From: Candidatus Enterousia avistercoris
GTDB lineage: Bacteria > Pseudomonadota > Alphaproteobacteria > Rs-D84
DNA: 5,996 bases
Assembly: GCA_017694255.1 (NCBI GenBank)
Contig: JADINC010000070.1
Span: 1-5,996 of the forward strand
Reading direction: 5' to 3'
A model generated the notes under the pieces. That model saw only the letters and a list, made by a program, of their open reading frames with translations, ran no database searches and was not told where the DNA came from. Shown here piece after piece: positions 4,533 through 5,996 of this stretch. The position numbers and the translations under genes are program-made. The first letter of the stretch is position 1. Each line of letters opens with the position of its first letter.

Positions 4533-5033
4533 ATGAGATGTCCGTACTGTAATTCAACCGACAGCCGGGTCACAGATTCCCGGCCTGATACCGAAGATGC
4601 AATCATTCGGCGTCGTCGCGTATGCAATCAATGTGGTGCAAAATTCACCACGGTTGAACGCGTTCAAATGCGTGATTTAATGGTTCGTAAAAACAGCGGC
4701 AAACTGGAACCATTCGACCGTGAAAAATTGCGGCGCAGTATAAAACTGGCATGTCGCAACCGCGACGTCGGGGACGAACAGATTGAAAAATTGGTTACAT
4801 CTATACACAGACGCCTGGAAACAGAAACGGCCGATGACACGGTCACCAGCGCTATGGTTGGTCAAATGGTGTCTGATTCATTATTAAACCTGGATCCGAT
4901 TGCGTTTGTACGTTTTGTATCTGTATATCGCAAATTTTCCCGCATTTCGGATTTTAAAAAGATACTGGACCAAATACCCCAGGCTGATGACAATGCCGCG
5001 GTATGCCAGTTACCAAAAACATCACTATTCTGA
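4533..5033 (+). CDS. nrdR: NrdR, repressor of ribonucleotide reductase genes
   Basis: Transcriptional repressor that binds NrdR boxes upstream of ribonucleotide reductase operons and senses ATP/dATP, so dNTP synthesis is shut down when pools are high. The start MRCPYC is the usual family N-terminus, giving 166 residues; an ATG two codons upstream (4527) is possible but adds only MG. The zinc ribbon has C3/C6 and C31/C34. The arginine run RRRR (26-29) lies in the DNA-binding part. The ATP-cone spans about 47-137, with EPFDREKL and ending at RFVSVYRKF. The tail beyond it is slightly long and ends in a Cys-containing stretch (AAVCQLP). No Shine-Dalgarno is visible before either ATG. No NrdR-regulated gene is in the window, so its targets lie elsewhere. 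The slt gene starts 8 nt after its stop, suggesting cotranscription. Confidence 0.95.
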   Translation: MRCPYCNSTDSRVTDSRPDTEDAIIRRRRVCNQCGAKFTTVERVQMRDLMVRKNSGKLEPFDREKLRRSIKLACRNRDVGDEQIEKLVTSIHRRLETETADDTVTSAMVGQMVSDSLLNLDPIAFVRFVSVYRKFSRISDFKKILDQIPQADDNAAVCQLPKTSLF

Positions 5034-5041
5034 ACAAATCC

Positions 5042-5996
5042 ATGAAAAAAATATTTACATTTTTAATAGCAATCTTGTTGCCGTTTGGCGCATTTGCATA
5101 TGATGCCCCAGATTTAGATATCTTATCTGGTGGCGATGCCAGTTTATATGAACAGATATTCCTGCTCCAGGATGCCGAAGAAATCAGCGCGGCCCAAAAA
5201 TTACAAGAACAACTGGAAGACCCACTGTTAATGAACGAAGTTTTATACCAGCGTTATATTTCTGACACATACCGCACCCGTGGCAAAGAATTAGTTGCCT
5301 GGATGGAAAAATACTATGACATGCCGGGTGCCGATCGCATGGTGAAATTGGCAAAAATAAAACAGGCAACTGTTCGCAAGGCATACATTCCACGCACAAT
5401 CAGTGGTGGCGCATCAATTGAAACAGCACAATCCGAAACATGGACCGCGAAAAAATACAGTGGCGACACAAATACAAAGATAAACCAATTCAAACGCGCA
5501 ATCCGCAGTGGTTCTACGAAACGCGCACGCTTAATACTTGAAGATTCATCATTCAAACGTAAATTAACAGAATCTGACTATGGGCGTCTGGCGGGCCGTC
5601 TGTCATTTATATATTATACAAATGGCGAATACGAACTGGCAAAAAAATGGGGGTTTGTTGCCGCGGATGCAAAATCAGAATATGGTCTGTGGGCAATGGG
5701 ATTGCTGTATTACAAGGAAGAAAAATTTAATGAAAGCGAAAAATATTTCAGTGCAATTTTAGACCTGGAACAAATAAACAATGCCCGCAAAACCGAAGCG
5801 GCATTTTGGGCGGGCCGCGCGGCAGATGCGAACGGCGACCGCAGTGCAGCCAAACAATACTGGAAAATTGCGGCCGCACATCCAATGGCGTTCTATGGCG
5901 CACTGGCATCTGTGATGTTGGGTCACACACCAAAATATGAATTTTTTGAACAAGATATTACCGACGAAGATATCGATGAACTGCGCGAAACAAAAT
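5042..5996 (+). CDS. slt: Soluble lytic murein transglycosylase, N-terminal part (truncated by window)
   Basis: The frame stays open from the ATG at 5042 to the window end, 318 codons without a stop. The product begins with a clear signal peptide: KK, hydrophobic core FTFLIAILLPFG, and a cleavage site after AFA at residue 19. This gives a periplasmic (or lipid-free envelope) enzyme. The rest is an alpha-helical, TPR-like region. The segment around residues 255-290 (AAFWAGRAADANGD, then KIAAAHPMAFYGALA) matches the superhelical U-domain of Slt70-type lytic transglycosylases just before the catalytic domain. The catalytic SLT domain with its glutamate would lie beyond position 5996, so activity cannot be judged. 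Family members cleave the MurNAc-GlcNAc bond to form 1,6-anhydroMurNAc ends. It starts 8 nt after nrdR without a strong ribosome site, so translational coupling is likely. A generic TPR protein is the alternative. Confidence 0.8.
   Translation, partial: MKKIFTFLIAILLPFGAFAYDAPDLDILSGGDASLYEQIFLLQDAEEISAAQKLQEQLEDPLLMNEVLYQRYISDTYRTRGKELVAWMEKYYDMPGADRMVKLAKIKQATVRKAYIPRTISGGASIETAQSETWTAKKYSGDTNTKINQFKRAIRSGSTKRARLILEDSSFKRKLTESDYGRLAGRLSFIYYTNGEYELAKKWGFVAADAKSEYGLWAMGLLYYKEEKFNESEKYFSAILDLEQINNARKTEAAFWAGRAADANGDRSAAKQYWKIAAAHPMAFYGALASVMLGHTPKYEFFEQDITDEDIDELRETK

Noticed and set aside
4664..4865. Minus-strand frames inside nrdR, and similar ones inside slt (5184-5953)
   Set aside because: These are antisense shadows of well-supported genes with family motifs on the plus strand.

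Overview
The window looks like a chromosomal segment of an alphaproteobacterium with a fairly AT-rich and probably compact genome. The evidence is a CcrM-type cell-cycle adenine methyltransferase with its characteristic C-terminal extension, a clpP-clpX operon behind a promoter that fits the alphaproteobacterial sigma-32 consensus, NrdR, an Slt-type lytic transglycosylase, and intergenic GTCATCCCG/GTCATTGCGAG palindromes of the kind common in Rickettsia-like and other host-associated Alphaproteobacteria. I cannot name the genus from sequence alone; a gut or endosymbiont lineage is a guess.

Layout. Positions 1-854 hold no convincing gene. They form an island of GC-rich palindromic repeats joined by AT-rich linkers: two copies of a structured 66-70 bp element (225-294, 403-468), an 86-bp inverted repeat pair (315-400 and 733-818), a GTCATTGCGAG repeat (506-534), a 21-bp alternating purine-pyrimidine tract (543-563) and two simple hairpins (574-604, 701-730). 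At 855-881 a strong terminator ends the leftward operon clpP (2764-2183) to clpX (2151-880). Upstream of clpP is an AT-rich divergent promoter region. Rightward from it runs a short orphan gene (2925-3230) encoding a 101-aa basic helical protein that I do not recognise. That gene meets the leftward ccrM-like methylase (4356-3256) at a shared bidirectional terminator (3235-3254). A 176-bp divergent spacer separates ccrM from the rightward pair nrdR (4533-5033) and slt (5042 to window end, truncated by the window).

How the genes fit together. ClpX unfolds substrates and feeds them to ClpP. In well-studied Alphaproteobacteria this protease clears cell-cycle regulators, while CcrM methylates GANTC after replication. 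NrdR represses ribonucleotide reductase genes and so links dNTP supply to replication. The periplasmic transglycosylase remodels peptidoglycan. The neighbourhood is therefore housekeeping with a cell-cycle flavour. Neither tig nor lon, the common clpPX neighbours, lies beside clpPX here. The least explained parts are the repeat island and the 101-aa orphan gene.
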